Assembly (NCBI GenBank): GCA_003116995.1
Contig: BDSL01000048.1
Span: 124,001 to 188,000 of the forward strand
Source of the DNA: Yamagishiella unicocca
Taxonomy: Eukaryota > Chlorophyta > Chlorophyceae > Chlamydomonadales > Volvocaceae
Length of the DNA: 64,000 bases
Direction of reading: 5' to 3'
Each line of letters starts with the position of its first letter. Position 1 is the stretch's first letter. A program made the position numbers and the translations under genes. Positions 45,726-57,597 of the stretch are shown here, one piece after another. The notes under the pieces were generated by a model. The model was not told the DNA's origin and did not search any database. It was given only the letters and a program-made list of their open reading frames with translations.

Positions 45726-47926
45726 TTACGTGACGCAATGACGGGTGGAGGATGCACTCCTTGACGGCGTGCACGTCTTCGCGGTCGTCAGGTACGCCCT
45801 CGAGGGTGGCTTCCCCAGCGGCTGCACCTCTAGCCCTTCCGAGTTAATCGATACGCGCGCGTCTGCCCCCGCCTCCTCCTGCTGCTCCGCCAGCGTCTGC
45901 CAAGGCCCCACGGAGCTGTACGTTGGGTCCAGGGGCGCCTTGCCGCCGAAGATATCCGGCAGTCGCTCGATCGGCACCATCTTGGTGAGCTCCGCCAGGT
46001 AGTCGGAGCCCAGGATGACGATCTTCTTGCGAGTGCGCTCCTGGAGCAGCGGCTGCACCGCCGCCCATATGCCGCGGAAGATGAGCGGCGTGTTGATGAC
46101 GTACATGGTACCCAGATGCTCGGGGTAGTAGTCCTGGGGGCCCGAGGGAAGGGATGGGGGGGCCCGCCGGTGAGGGTTCATGGGGGGTTTTATAAGGGAA
46201 TCCGCGAATCCATGGCCGACAAATCGAGGGCGGTGGAGGTGGTGGTCCAATGGGGGGGAGCGCTGTGGCGAAACCTCGTGGGCGCGGCACCAGGTGCGCG
46301 GTGAGGTGCCGGATCGAGAAGGAAGGGCAGGTGTTTTCCGTGAACCTACACACCGCCGGTTGCCTGTGGACAACAAAACTTCCACGAGGAGGCAGTTGGT
46401 ACGACGGCTACCAGCAGGTCGTTCCGAGAACCCACCCAAGCAACTACGGCAACAGAGGCCCCCCTGTTCCCTCTCCCCTCCTGCCGCTCCCTTCCCTTCC
46501 TCTTCACGGCCCTACCTGGTCGATCTTGGAAAACGTGCTGAGCAACTTTTGAGTGGCGCTGTTGAAGTTCATAAGCGACAGCCCCGCCAGGTCGATGATG
46601 ACAGTGGTAGTGCAGATGTGGTGGCCGGCAGCGGCGGAGCACGCCGGCAGGTAGCAGCGCAGGTAGCGCTCCCACGTCCAGATATGGTAGCGGATGAGGT
46701 CATCCACGTTGATGGTGGCGAACAGGGCGGCAGCGTCCGTGCGCCCCAGCAGCTCGATGTACACAGGCCGGCCGAACTTGTCTGCCGGCATGTGTGGGGG
46801 GGGGATGCATCATCGTTGTAGGTGGCGGCGGCACCCCAGGAACAAGGAGGGCGGCACGCCGGCCACGGTGCCAAGCCGTCGGCGAGAGGCAAGGCTGAAG
46901 CATCGGGTCGGCATGCCAACTGCTGGCAAGCAGGGGCGCAATAGGCTCCAGCCAGAACGTCACGCGTGAGTTTGACGTCACGGCTCCAGCAGCTGGCAGT
47001 ACCGGCCAATGGCACTTGGGCTCACCCATCTGACCCACAGCTCACGCAGCTACAGTCGCATGGTTCTCGAAAGGCTATGCACCACGTCCGCAACATGACG
47101 CGTCGCTCTGGCACTCACCAGTGTTGAAGTAGAAGTGTGGGTAAACCTGCGAAGCCAGTTGGGGTTTGAGGGACAGAGTGGTCAATCCGTGTGCCGATAT
47201 GATGCCCCGCTCTTCGCTGCTGGGCAGGCGACCTAAGACGTGTGTTGCTCGCCATACTGGACTTCAACAAACCTAGCGGTGATGTGCATGAGTGTAGTTT
47301 ATGAACCCATGAGCACCCGGGGCAGGACTGGAGAGCCGCAACCACAATGCCTCATCTGCGCTCTTGATGCCCACCGACATGCCCATGACAGCGGGCTAGA
47401 TGGCATGCACGCGAGGACGTACCTGAAGGAGCCGCTGTATGTCCGGGTAAGCCGAGCCGGTTGGGTCTGAATGGTATAGCCTATTGACATGGTTCTCTTG
47501 GCGCCACGTACGCATGTCGCGATACATGGCCAGGGCCTGCAGCGGCAGGCGGAACCCACGGGTCGACAAGTGGGCCGGGTGTGCCGTGATTAGTCGACTG
47601 CCCAAGGCCGCAGATACCCCATACAGGTTTCAAAAGTTAGGTGCAGCCTACCTACCCCTACCTACCCAACTAAAACTGCGCAAGGGCTAAGTTCGGCCTC
47701 CCCGCGGCCTCACCTTGTCCAACTTGAAATCGCGCGCCATAAGGAATCGAAGGAGCGTATAATCATCATCGTGGCCGTCAACAGTTAAGCTCTCTTGCTC
47801 CAGCCGCGCACGGAGCTGCGCCATTGATGCTCGCTGCTCAGGGCTTGGGTCCAAGTACCAAAGAGCGTCCGCCTTGGTATAGCCATCCGCTGCAGAGGGC
47901 GTGCTGCCAAAAAGATTGCCCCACAT
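45726..47926 (-). CDS. Sec14-like CRAL-TRIO lipid-transfer protein
   Basis: Five minus-strand exons, 47926-47714, 47536-47423, 47146-47119, 46781-46516 and 46133-45726, in phase, 342 aa. The CRAL-TRIO N region is seen in DDDYTLLRFLMARDFKLDK and the helix continuing AMYRDMRTWRQENHVNR. The lipid-binding lobe has KFGRPVYIE, VIIDLAGLSLMNF and YYPEHLGTMYVINTPLIFRG, all standard Sec14 stations. Such proteins exchange or present phosphatidylinositol and other lipids in the cytosol. The C-terminal 35 residues are unlike the family and may include a missed last splice. The start at 47926 (MWGNLFGS) is the first ATG; the frame stays open upstream to about 48030, so a preceding exon is possible. It is head to head with UBC9. 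Confidence 0.9.
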
Positions 47927-48499
47927 TTCCAAGCTTTGGAGTGCGCAGAATTGTAATCCTACTTGCTTGTAACGTGTGACCTGCGCTATTAATTCTAGCC
48001 CCTCAAGGATACAGTGGTTCAGCAACGTGCTTTAGAGGGCTGGCAGATGCTACTCCGCGGCGTTTGCAGTTGGTCACTATGCCTCCTGTCACACAGTCAG
48101 CCCTTGCTGCGGCTTACTTCCAGGGCACAAACAGGCTTTGTACAGTAAATACAGCCTCGATCTTTATGTTTAAGGGCAATAATTAAAACGGTCGCCTGAG
48201 TTTCCGCGCCTGCAGCTGTGCTGTGCATGAAGACCACTGCCCCGCATCAAGCATGCCGCCACAGCTACACCTCTTAAGACATATACATACCACGGCTGAC
48301 GCTATATCAGTTGTTTTCGCAAAATTAATTGAGGTGTAGTCTCTTGCAAGAGTCGCAACGTGCTATCCTTAAACATCTTTGGGGGCTGAGGGTTCGTAGC
48401 TTCTTACGTGTTGCACGACAGCGGAACACCACGTCCTGTTGAAGAGCCCAAGGGCCTTACCGTGATCGCAACGTCGGCTTGCCTTCATAGCGCAGGCTG
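47927..48499. promoter_or_regulatory. Shared upstream region of Sec14-like gene and UBC9
   Basis: 573 bases between divergent start codons. No other gene is visible. I see no diagnostic core-promoter element. Confidence 0.45.
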
Positions 48500-49428
48500 A
48501 TGTCCGGCGTGGCGCGCAGCCGGCTTCAGGAGGAACGCAAGGCATGGAGAAAGGATAAGCCGTTTGGCTTCCATGCTCGACCAGAGACCGCTGAGGACGG
48601 GTGCGGTGTTACGACCCGCACATTTTCGTCGACGAGGGTAACTGAACGGCATATGATTTGTTTCTTTTCTTCCTGCAACGCGTAGGAGCGTTAACTTGAT
48701 GAAGTGGAAATGCCATATCCCTGGAAAGCAGGCCACGGACTGGGAGGGTGGGTTCTTCCCGCTCACGATGGAGTTCTCGGAGGACTACCCCACAAAGCCA
48801 CCAAAGGTAGCTCCGCCGTGAAGCATCTTGTTATCACCGGACATACCCGTGTCGGTGATACGGACGGGGTGTGAGTTCTAAGTGTACAACAGGCACTGAA
48901 GCGGTCCCCTCCCGCTTTGGTTGCAGTGTAAGTTCCCAGCGGGCTTCTTTCATCCCAACATTTACCCCTCGGGTACCGTGTGCCTAAGCATATTGAACGA
49001 GGTACGCTGATTCAAAGGATACGTGTCCTGTCTTTGCGTATCTAACCAGCACGTATCAACTGTGGGCTTGGTGTTTATAACTTCCAGCCGTTTAAGAAAG
49101 TGCGATCATATTGTGCAGGACGAGGGATGGCGTCCGTCCATTACAATTAAGCAGCTCTTGCTGGGGATCCAGGTATGTGCTGGGTGGCATGATTCCATCG
49201 TGTCGTGGCTTTGCTGGTGCTCAACAACAGGTCTTGGCGTGGCCTCCAGATTGCTGCCAATCTGAGGTTCGTCCTTCTTTTCTAATCCCACAAATACAGG
49301 AGCTTCTGGATACACCCAATCCGAATAGCCCGGCACAGTCCGACGCCTTCCTCCTCTTTACGCAGCAGAAAGCTGAGTACTGCAAGAAGGTCAAGCGTCA
49401 GGCACAGCAATACCCACCGCCATCGTAG
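48500..49428 (+). CDS. UBC9: SUMO-conjugating enzyme E2 (UBC9)
   Basis: Five exons, 48500-48600, 48686-48806, 48927-49001, 49119-49172 and 49300-49428, in phase, 159 aa. UBC9 takes SUMO from the SAE1/SAE2 activating enzyme as a thioester and transfers it to lysines, mainly in the nucleus. The whole chain matches the family: [47 protein letters not shown] at 83-85, the catalytic Cys93 in [10 protein letters not shown], and [12 protein letters not shown]. Both length and cysteine number equal those of animal and plant UBC9. The N-terminal basic helix that contacts SUMO and E1 is intact. Confidence 0.97.
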
Positions 49429-49661
49429 TGCAGCATGTGCCGGCACATTGCCAGATGTGGTCGGGATGTGAGCTTTGGGTGGGTGGAATAGGCTGTTGTG
49501 GAGGCTGTTTTGTAGATAACGGCTGTTTGTGCGTCCAGCCAACGCAGGCCCGCTACGACGCTGTTTAGCCAGGCGACGATGCGCGTACACGTTGTCCGCT
49601 GCCAACGCCGCCCCTCGCAGGTTTTGACTGCATCATATGACGTGTAGCCACGTTTATGCTC

Positions 49662-49666
49662 TGTAA
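49662..49666 (+). terminator. TGTAA poly(A) signal of UBC9
   Basis: TGTAA about 235 bases after the stop at 49428. Confidence 0.55.
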
Positions 49667-50999
49667 TGCAATTAATGCTGCCTGCATTGCTGGTGGTATT
49701 GGCGTGTGTGCTACCGTATGTGTTGTTCCTGCAGACAACGGACTATGACAAACGTAGAAGGGTCGTGACTTAAAGAATGGGTAGTATACCGGGTGATACA
49801 ACACTGACTTCCGTACAGCTGTCATGCGGGTGCGGCGTGTCCGCGCACGTGTGTTTGTTGCCTTGTAACTGTAGCCGACGTGGGCTGTATGGATCCGAAC
49901 CTGCCGCCTGGGTCCATTGCTGAGTCATTCGATGCATATGGCTCCCTGCATCACATATGCCTTCAGTTCAAGCGATGCCTGTTCAATAGAGTGCCATCCT
50001 CTTCCGTGCTAGGTGGCTTTGGGGCTTATTGATGCACCAGTTAGCTGCTCACTTACGTTAGATAACGTGATGCTGGATGACATACAGGTTACAGGAAAAC
50101 AACGGAAGCTGTCATCCATGCACCTGTTAGTCAACAACATGCCATGGTTGCTTACCACTCGCGGTGCAAAAACCTACATTGCACGCTCCGCGCAAAACAA
50201 GTACCAACAGGGTTTTTGCGTCCGCGACGCAGTGCCTGGCTCCAGGGCATGAAGTGCGGCCCTGGACATTTAGTATACCAAGTGGCATATTTATGTCGGC
50301 GGTAAAACAGCCTTTTATTGTTATACGATGAATACGATGCAAGCCAACATACACGAATGCCGATTGCCATACCCGTCTTGATCCAATGCATCCTGTCAGC
50401 CGGATTCCCTCGTGACAGTTCGTGGCAAACATACCTGTCATACACACAGGACGAGTTAGCAATGCCAGATGTCAGTCAGATAGCAATACCTCCAACCTCC
50501 GCATTACCAATGACACGGGGCCCACTGTAACAGTACTTACTATCAATGACACAGGGCCGGTCCGCCCACATGCCATGCTCTACAGGTACCACCTCGTTAA
50601 ACAGCATCGAGAGGCACACCATCACACATCAACACATGTCACAGCTTTACTAGCTATAGGGGGCAAAGACAAGCATATTTTGCAGTGCTGCAACCAAATG
50701 CTTAACGTACATTTGCGAGGAATAATGCAGGTCATCAACCCTGTGTTAGGTTCACGTTTGCCACCCTACGCCAGTCACATGCAGAATTGCAAATGCAAGC
50801 ACTCGGATAAAAAATGTTGTCTCCCGCTCAGGATTTGCTCTCAGGGTTTGGTTTCAACGAATGCTGGGCAATATAGTGGGGTCACGGAGGGGCCAGGAAG
50901 GACGGCCAGTACGGTCCTTGGCCCCTTTCCACCCACTCCCACGGACGGACCTGGCCCTGCCCCAGATCGCGTTGGCGTGCGAGGCCGCGAGGCGTGCAA
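49667..50999. other. Intergenic / 3' UTR of the membrane-protein gene
   Basis: Probably the 3' UTR of the minus-strand gene ending at 51000; a minus-strand TGTAA lies at 50089-50093. A short plus-strand frame starting with ATGGATCCGAACCTG at 49889 (about 48 codons) has no acceptable splice continuation. Confidence 0.35.
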
Positions 51000-52628
51000 C
51001 TATGTCCCCATATCTCGTACAACCCCCGGGGCCCCCTCGGCGCGTTCAGGGTCCGAAGGCACTACCCTCCGGCTCTGCCTCCTCCAGGGGGAGTCCGGTC
51101 CCGCCGCGGCCTCGGAGCCGACGTCTGTCGTGGACGGCGAGTTCGCTGGCCCCATCACCTCCTGGACATGCATGTCCTGCTGCCGGGTCCGCACCGGACC
51201 TGGGGCTGCTACCGTTGGTCCGCCGCCGTTGTCTTGTCCCCCGCTCGCCTCTGGCTCTACATCCGCTGCCGCCACGCTGACGGGCCTGACCGCGCGCCGA
51301 CCACGCAGCATGTCGGCCAGCGCCACACCCTCCACCACCAACATGCTGCGAGGAACCGGCATGCCCATGGGCAGCAGCTCGACGTGTGGGGCGTAGCGGC
51401 CCACAGGAGTGTCGCGATCGAGAGGGGCCGCTCGCGAATGCACGCGGGGGGATTGCGCCGGTGTAAGCTGCATCCCTTCCCACGTGTGCAGTCCCCCCTG
51501 CGGCCCCGCTTGCCGCCCCTCGGAGCCGGCCGCCTCCGGCAGCAGAGCGCCCGGCAGGTGCAGCTCGTCGATGCGCTGCCCCGTCGGTGTGGCGCACCCA
51601 GACGACGCTCTTGTCGCGCGACGTGCAGCTGCCAACGCCTCGTCGCCCTGCGCAAATGCCGCAACAGCGGCCGCTGCAGCCGCACAGCAGTACGGACAAG
51701 AGCAATCGGGGTCGCAACGGCCCACCACAGCGTAGACCATGCGTAGGTCGTAGACCGGCACACCAACGACGCAGCCATCGCCGCTATCCCGGCGCATCAT
51801 TTCGCCTCTGAGTTGTCCACCGGGCTCTGAGTCCCTGTTGGTATTGTACTGCGAAGACGTTGCGACAGGAGCAATGGAGCATGTTTCAGCCACAGGTCGC
51901 AGGGCCAAATCATTCCGTGGCGCCCAGACATACAAGAAAGGTGGGGGGCGGATCTCAAACGCAAGTCGGTCACGCCGTCGTGACTGGAAACACCCCCAAG
52001 TAGCTACGACCAGGCAGTCGCTGCACTCATTATCAACTTGACCTCGCACCTCTGAGACGAAGTGCATCGGTATCACGATAGCGCTGTCGCTGCCGTCGTT
52101 GACTGGTGTACCATGGCGACTGAACTTGTAGCGCATGAAAGCGATGACTAAAGAGTGTCCTATCATATACCCGATGCACACAGCCAGACGCGAAATGTTG
52201 CGGCTGACTGCTGAGACAGCCCCCAGGATTAGCCAAACCGCTGCCAACGCCCAATTGGCATGGTAGAGGCTGCAGCAACGCCCATTTATTCTGTCACTAC
52301 CAGGTCGTGTGTAGCACCAGCAAGTTGGGAATGGCCACTGGCAAGCGACGGACGCGCCTGGTTAAGGGACCTCAATTTCAGGGACCAAAACATTATCCGG
52401 ACGGTTTGCCGAAATCACCTAGCGTACGAACCTACCAACCAAGATATAGGCCGCCGATACGATCGCACAAATGCTTGTAAGCAAAAACAGAGCGAAGTCG
52501 AAGTTGTTTGCCCGACGTCCCTCTTCCTTTGTCGCATCGTGTGGTTCTGCTTCATGCTGCGCATGAGCAACGCCGCAACAATAGATGAATGCCACAACAC
52601 CAATGCTAGACAAATCCCTGGGGCACAT
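51000..52628 (-). CDS. Orphan multi-pass membrane protein, 516 aa
   Basis: Two minus-strand exons, 52628-52436 and 52357-51000, join in phase (donor GTAGGT, acceptor TTAACCAG). A hydrophobic N-terminus ending AHAQ looks like a signal peptide (SSIGVVAFIYCCGVAHAQ). Then come a span FALFLLTSICAIVSAAYILV, a cysteine-rich loop (CQWPFPTCWC), a span ALAAVWLILGAVSAV and another near RLAVCIGYMIGHSLVIAFM. The C-terminal two thirds are soluble, with a motif RCDPDCSCPYCC, an Ala-rich helix and a disordered Gly/Pro/Ala tail. The 1.36-kb second exon is unusually long for this window; a retained intron (for example between about 52115 and 51850) is possible. I recognise no family. The start at 52628 is the first ATG of a hydrophobic leader. 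Confidence 0.5.
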
Positions 52629-53072
52629 TCCCTAGGGTCTAAGGGTCTATCCAGACGTGCTAAGGCGGCGTAGGCAGCGTCGGGTACTTATCGACGCAAC
52701 CGAGTAATCACAGCAGTAACAACTACTGCGTGTACGCATAGTGTGCGTAAGCGATGTCGTTCGTTACCTCCTGCCGTATAGTATAGGAGTTTGTTTAACA
52801 CTTTTACCTCTCCTGTTACCGCACATCTACCTGCACGCATCGATTCTTGCACATCCGCTAGATCCAGCACTTCCTATCATGCCTTCAGGAGCACGATACG
52901 AGGTTCGCTGATCGGGAACTTGCCCAGTCCAGCCGTCCTCCTTCATGACACCGACAAACCTACCCCCGTTCACCGCTTAAGCTAACGCCCGACTCTCCGG
53001 TCATCGCCAATGGAAAGAAGATGGAGGCCGTTGATGTGCCATGGAACCGACGGTATCCCCAACGACCTCTTC
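52629..53072. other. Between orphan membrane-protein gene and TMEM18 stop
   Basis: Must hold the TMEM18 3' UTR and the promoter of the membrane-protein gene (both minus strand). I find no minus-strand TGTAA here, so the TMEM18 signal may be a variant. Confidence 0.35.
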
Positions 53073-54036
53073 TTAGTCGTCCTTTTTGGTACTCGCGGTT
53101 CCTTCGCTGGCCTTTGCTTCCTTGGCTCGCTGCTTCGCTTTGAACCTGAGCTCGCGCTTCTTAGCCTCGATGAGCATCCCCGCGCAGTTCAGGAGGTAGT
53201 TGATCTGCAGGGGCCCCAGAATTAGGGCGTTAAGATTAACGCTCTCCACGGGCAAAGGATAAAGACCCTGCCAGCATTTCTCAACACGCACCGACATACC
53301 CTCCTCCATTCACCAATTATTTCGCGCTTTGCGCGCCTCACCAGAACGACAAACATGACAAGCAGTAGTGGACCCGACACCACAGCTGTCATGAAAACAC
53401 CCGTTGCATCGAAGTAGTTCTGGGTTGCGAAGCTTTCCCAGTGCTGTGTGCCTAGTCGGTTCAATTTTTCGGAGGTGTAGATGGTTCCGGCTGCAAAACC
53501 AACGGGGAAACGGAGTGGAGGGGATGGTCCCGTGGGTCAGGTAGGTTAGCTAAGAACTAGTTGTCAATTTGACGCCCTGGTGTGCGCCTAGTTCAAGCAA
53601 CATTACACTTTTCGGACCTGCTAGAGTGAAAATGATGCCTTGCACCACTGCTCGTTTGCGTGTCGTCAAGGCCGTCACCAGCATCACCAAGTGGAACGTC
53701 AGGATACCGAGGATCCATGGCTCCTGCAACACGCATATAAGTCAAAATCATTATCTTAAGTGAACTCAAGGGACAGGGCAGTTCATTTGCACAAATGAAG
53801 GTCGCTGAAGGCAGGATCGATGCGCGTATGGCAGTTACCATACCCGCCAGTCTATCGCATGGATGAATCCCTGAACAACGTGAAGGAAAGGTTCAGAATC
53901 CTGGAATGTCTTCCATTGGCGCTTCAGGTCTCTGCGAGGGCCCACGGCAGACCGTAAGTTGCTCTTAATCTTTACGCTTGGTATAGATCTGAGCATACTT
54001 GAAGACATCCTGAAGTGGCCCGACAAGCTCCTCCAT
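53073..54036 (-). CDS. TMEM18: TMEM18 homologue
   Basis: Five minus-strand exons, 54036-53999, 53931-53844, 53723-53618, 53490-53342 and 53204-53073, in phase, 170 aa (animal TMEM18 is about 140-165). TMEM18 is a small multi-pass protein of the nuclear envelope/ER. Family stations are clear: HAIDWREPWILGILTFHL, a second hydrophobic helix ending with GTIYTSEKLN, NYFDATGVFMTAVVSGPLLL, a last membrane segment, and a basic Lys/Arg-rich tail (KKRELRFKAKQRAKEAK). The first exon (MEELVGPLQDVF) was chosen because its GTATGC donor joins in phase; it is the least certain. The donor of exon 3 is GTCCGA, a weak but valid GT site. It is head to head with the GST gene. Confidence 0.9.
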
Positions 54037-54287
54037 TAGCGTGGATTTGGCAAACCTATGGACGTATTACTTAAAAGCAGAATTCGCAGCAGTTTTGTTT
54101 GTCGTCGACCGAGCGGTGCTATTGCGTCACAGCTCCAGAGGGTAAGCGGAATACATTACCACGTCCAAGAACGACTGAACAAGGCCGAACCCCCGCTTTA
54201 CAAAAAATGGTTTCGGTTCCGTTGCGGCTTCTTGTACAGGGACGCAGGGACGCGGCACAGCGTTCATCCATCGCCGTCAAAGCTGTT
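54037..54287. promoter_or_regulatory. Compact divergent promoter, TMEM18 and GST
   Basis: Only 251 bases separate the two start codons, so the promoter is probably bidirectional. An in-frame upstream ATG for the GST at 54207 would shorten the gap to 170 bases. Confidence 0.45.
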
Positions 54288-56650
54288 ATGGCGCAATATG
54301 AGCAGATCCAAGAGCCTTGGGAGTTGATTTACTGGCCAGGTCGGACCGTTGGCGTGTTCCGACAGTCTCAATGCGTTTCGCTCCCGATCGCCGTCTTCGT
54401 TCAGAGACGGTTCGTGAGAGCTCGTCAGCTGTTCCGATGTGCTTTCTCGTCATCATGTATCACGACGCACCGTCGATTGTAACGGCTCCGACTGACTAAG
54501 TACCACTTAACCGGTTGCGACGGCAGGCATCAAGGGCCGTGGTGAATATGTGCGACTCATCTTCGAGGAAGCTGGTGTACCATACGTGGACGTCGGGATG
54601 GCAGGAGGTGGGTGCGCAGCTGCGCACTTCGTTCGTTCGACTCCGGCATTGCACATCAGCTTCTGAGACGGTGACCGGCGCACCTCCTGCCACGGACGGA
54701 GCTTCGGAGCCCATGCATGGACTTACGCCCGCCTCCAATGTACCAGCATCGTCCAGCTCTCTCAAAATTTCACGGCATAGCATGTGTGGGTACTTTCGTG
54801 GTATGAGGGCTGCATCGTCAGTCTGCGTCATCCCCCAATGTTCCGGACAGGAATGCCGGCCGTCATCGACTTCTGCTGGAAGGGTGGCAACAAGGGATTC
54901 CCAGTGCGCGCGCCGCCGGCTATACGCAAGGGCGAATTTGTGCTGTCGTACACCCCCGTCATCATGGTGGGGGCAGATGGTGGTAGTGCGCGCTGCACAC
55001 TCGCTGCTGCCCTGCAACCGGCCTGCTGGCCGCACCCTGGGTTTTCCGGGACCAGCCTTTGACGCGCTTCGGTTGTGATGCCCCCTCCCCCTCCCCCTCC
55101 ATCCCTTCTCCCTCTCCCCTGGTTTTCCTCGCATCCACGGGTCTTCCTCGGGTCTTCCTCGGGTCTTCCTCGCAACCTCCCCCCTGCTGCTGCTGCAGGC
55201 CTACCTGGGCCGCCAGTTCGGCCTGATGCCTGCGGGGGCGGAGGAACAGGCGCACGTGGAGCAGGTCCTAGGGGTCGTCACGGACGGGGTCGCGGAGGGC
55301 CGCCTGGCGTTCCACCCGAAGGTGGGTTGGGCTGTGGGTTGGGGCGGAGCGAGGTTGCAATCAAAGCCCGTGTACGAAGGAAAAACGTTTACGACATACG
55401 TTTGGGTATGCATGCTGGAGAACTTGGTTGAGAAAAACTAAAGGTCGGAGGTCGTATGTCGACCTTCGGCGGCTGTGTCTATTTCGGCTGCGACCTAGTC
55501 CGGGGGGGGGGCGGGGGGGGGCGGGGGGGGGGTCTAGGACGTGGCAGGGTGACCGGGCGGCAGATCCATGGTCGGAAGGGGCGCAATTGTCCAAACTGCG
55601 TATGCTGTTGCAAGGTCCGCCACCCGCCAGGGAGGTCCCCTCGGGGGCTTTTGTTTCATGCTCATATCGCAGCCAGTGAGGCCCCAGCCATGCCGGCACC
55701 CTCTCGTGGGTGCGCCCGCACCCGGCCCCTGCAGGATTTCTTCGGCAGCCACAAGGACCAGGTGGCTGAGTCAAAGCCGTACATCAAGCAGTACGGCGAG
55801 CAGCGGCTGCCGAAGTACGTGCTGTACTGGGAGTCCATCCTGGAGCGGAACCCAGCCCCGGAGGTGTGCGCACGTGGGGACCCCGAGCATCACCCCTGGG
55901 GCAGGAAAGATGTACGACATGCTGCCACTTGGTCGCGTGGCCCGCGCTCCCTGGCTGGAACCACTGCAGGCCGCCTCGCCTGACCCGTTCCCCTTCCCTC
56001 CCCTTCGGGGCCCTGCAGGGCTTCCTCATCGGCAGCTCCATCACCGTGGCCGACCTTGCCGTGTACCACGTGAGGAACCGGAGGGGCCGGAACTGGAAAG
56101 GCCGGAACCGGAGGGGCCGGGGCGGGGATGCCGGCATGTTGGGGTTACCGGTATCACGGGATCGGTCCTCGTCTCTTAGCTGCACACTGCCGTTCCTGTC
56201 CATATAGGCCAGCAGCGGCCCCTCGGCCGTCCCTTGCTGACCCCCTAGCCCCCCTCCCCCCCGGCTGCAGTACATGGCGGCCGCCGAGCAGCACTACAAG
56301 CAACACTACGACGCAGTGGACGCGCCACGGGCCAAGGCGCACCAGGTACCCGGGGGGACAGGACAAACCCGGGGACGGGCGGCGGGGCGCCGCGATGGGA
56401 TGGCGGGGTTGGGTGCTGGGCGGGAGTGGGTGGGTTGAGGCCGCAGCCACCCGCCCTTGCTTGCCAGTGGCGTTGCAGCGAGTCGCCCCAGCCCGCGTCA
56501 AATTTCGATTCCGCCCCCCCCGCCTGAAGCCGCTGACTTGCGCCGCCCTGTGAAACGTGCATGCAGGCGCGCATCGCCGGGCGGCCACGTATCCAGTCTT
56601 ACCTGCAGAGCGACCGCTGCCTGCCCTGGGACACCGACAGCATGATGTGA
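54288..56650 (+). CDS. Glutathione S-transferase, sigma-like
   Basis: Eight exons, 54288-54339, 54527-54607, 54851-54966, 55199-55321, 55735-55863, 56019-56069, 56271-56345 and 56567-56650, in phase, 236 aa. GSTs conjugate glutathione to electrophiles. The N-terminal thioredoxin-like domain shows ELIYWPGIKGRGEYVRLIFE with the likely catalytic tyrosine, FPVRAPP with the conserved cis-proline region, and GEFVLSYTPVIMAYLGR where the usual Glu/Gln-Ser pair is replaced. The all-helical C-terminal domain has YWESILERNP and the N-capping box SSITVADLAVYH. An upstream in-frame ATG at 54207 (MVSVPLRLLVQGRRDAA) would add a basic, targeting-like N-terminus. Introns 3 and 4 carry pieces of the dispersed repeat family. 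Confidence 0.92.
55121..55180. repeat. Inverted family end plus GTCTTCCTCG triplet in GST intron 3
   Basis: GGTTTTCCTCGCATCCACGG at 55121-55140 is the reverse complement of the family's terminal repeat; it runs into three tandem GTCTTCCTCG units. Confidence 0.55.
55369..55495. repeat. Third copy of the intronic repeat family (interior)
   Basis: Contains GTATGCATGCTGGAGAACTT and the hairpin GGTCGTATGTCGACC followed by TTCGGCGGCT, as in the copies in mannanase introns. It lies in GST intron 4 (55322-55734) and lacks a clear terminal repeat of its own; the inverted end at 55121 lies across exon 4. Confidence 0.65.
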
Positions 56651-56940
56651 GGCCCAGGACCGGACACCACGTGCGGGGCTGCGGCGGGATGGGGTAGTTG
56701 GGAGGGAGCGAAGCTTCGTACAAGGGCGCCTGGACATGTGGACACGAACCTGCGGGGGCCGGGTTGTGTTGGCAGGGTTAGAGGGTGTCACCTCAGAGCC
56801 GCGGGTAGGCGCTGGGTGTGGAGGGGTGGGTGGCGGCGCGTTTAGGTTGCTGGCGCGTATTGGTTGCTGCGGCGCGTCATTGTGCTGGCGGCGGGTTGGG
56901 CCGTTCCGTAATTGTCTGTCGCATGGGTGATAGCGCATAT

Positions 56941-56988
56941 CGGTTGTGGACGGGTTGTGGACGGGTTGTGGACGGGTTGTGGACGGTT
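56941..56988. repeat. 11-bp tandem repeat in GST 3' UTR
   Basis: GGGTTGTGGAC repeats about four times and degenerates at its end into the TGTAA poly(A) signal. Confidence 0.85.
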
Positions 56989-56992
56989 GTAA
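56988..56992 (+). terminator. TGTAA poly(A) signal of GST
   Basis: TGTAA about 340 bases past the stop at 56650; another lies about 57 bases further on. Confidence 0.55.
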
Positions 56993-57597
56993 AGTCGGTA
57001 AAAACGTGCCGGCCCGCTGGGTCGGAGCGCTCTCTCCGGCGAGGTGTAATGTCGCTGTTCTGGCTCACATGGCTAGCGAGAGCACATAGGTCTCTCGGGC
57101 ACGTAGCAGTTACATATACGGCGTCACATACATGGCCAGCCTCCCATGCTGGCATGTCCACATGCTGGGAAGATCGTTGTCACCACCCCTGGCATTGGTG
57201 GCAGGATGTTGCTGTCGCAGCATAGGAGAGGACATCTCTATGTGCCCTTGCCGCCAGAGTCAATGGAGAAGTTAGTATTAGAAGGAGCAGGACGAGAGGC
57301 GGGAAGCTGTCGCTAGTTGTGATTGTTCGTATCGCGGCACCTAGCATCGCGTTGTCGAGCGTCCATCACGCTCGGTCCTCTCTTTCAACGGACCAACAGC
57401 AGACGCAAGCAGTGTTTTTGTGAAGTTCGGGAGCTGCGCTGCGAACTGGGAAGAGACAGCTGACAGACGCGCTCTCACCTCGTCCCGATTCGAGGCCGGG
57501 TGAAGTAAGGCGCAGATAGGCGCCCGGTGGGTGGACTCACGAAGAGGTATAATGATGTACTTGTGAGAGCCTTCGGCTCCCAACTCGTCCCCCACAG
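56993..57597. other. Intergenic stretch after GST
   Basis: No supported exon. If the tentative plus-strand gene is real, its start exon should be here. Confidence 0.3.

Noticed and set aside
49889..50032. Short plus-strand frame beginning ATGGATCCGAACCTG
   Set aside because: About 48 codons with no acceptable donor or continuing exon; probably chance.
50422..51396. 324-codon plus-strand frame
   Set aside because: Antisense to the long exon of the membrane-protein gene; composition is unlike the real proteins and no splice partner was found.
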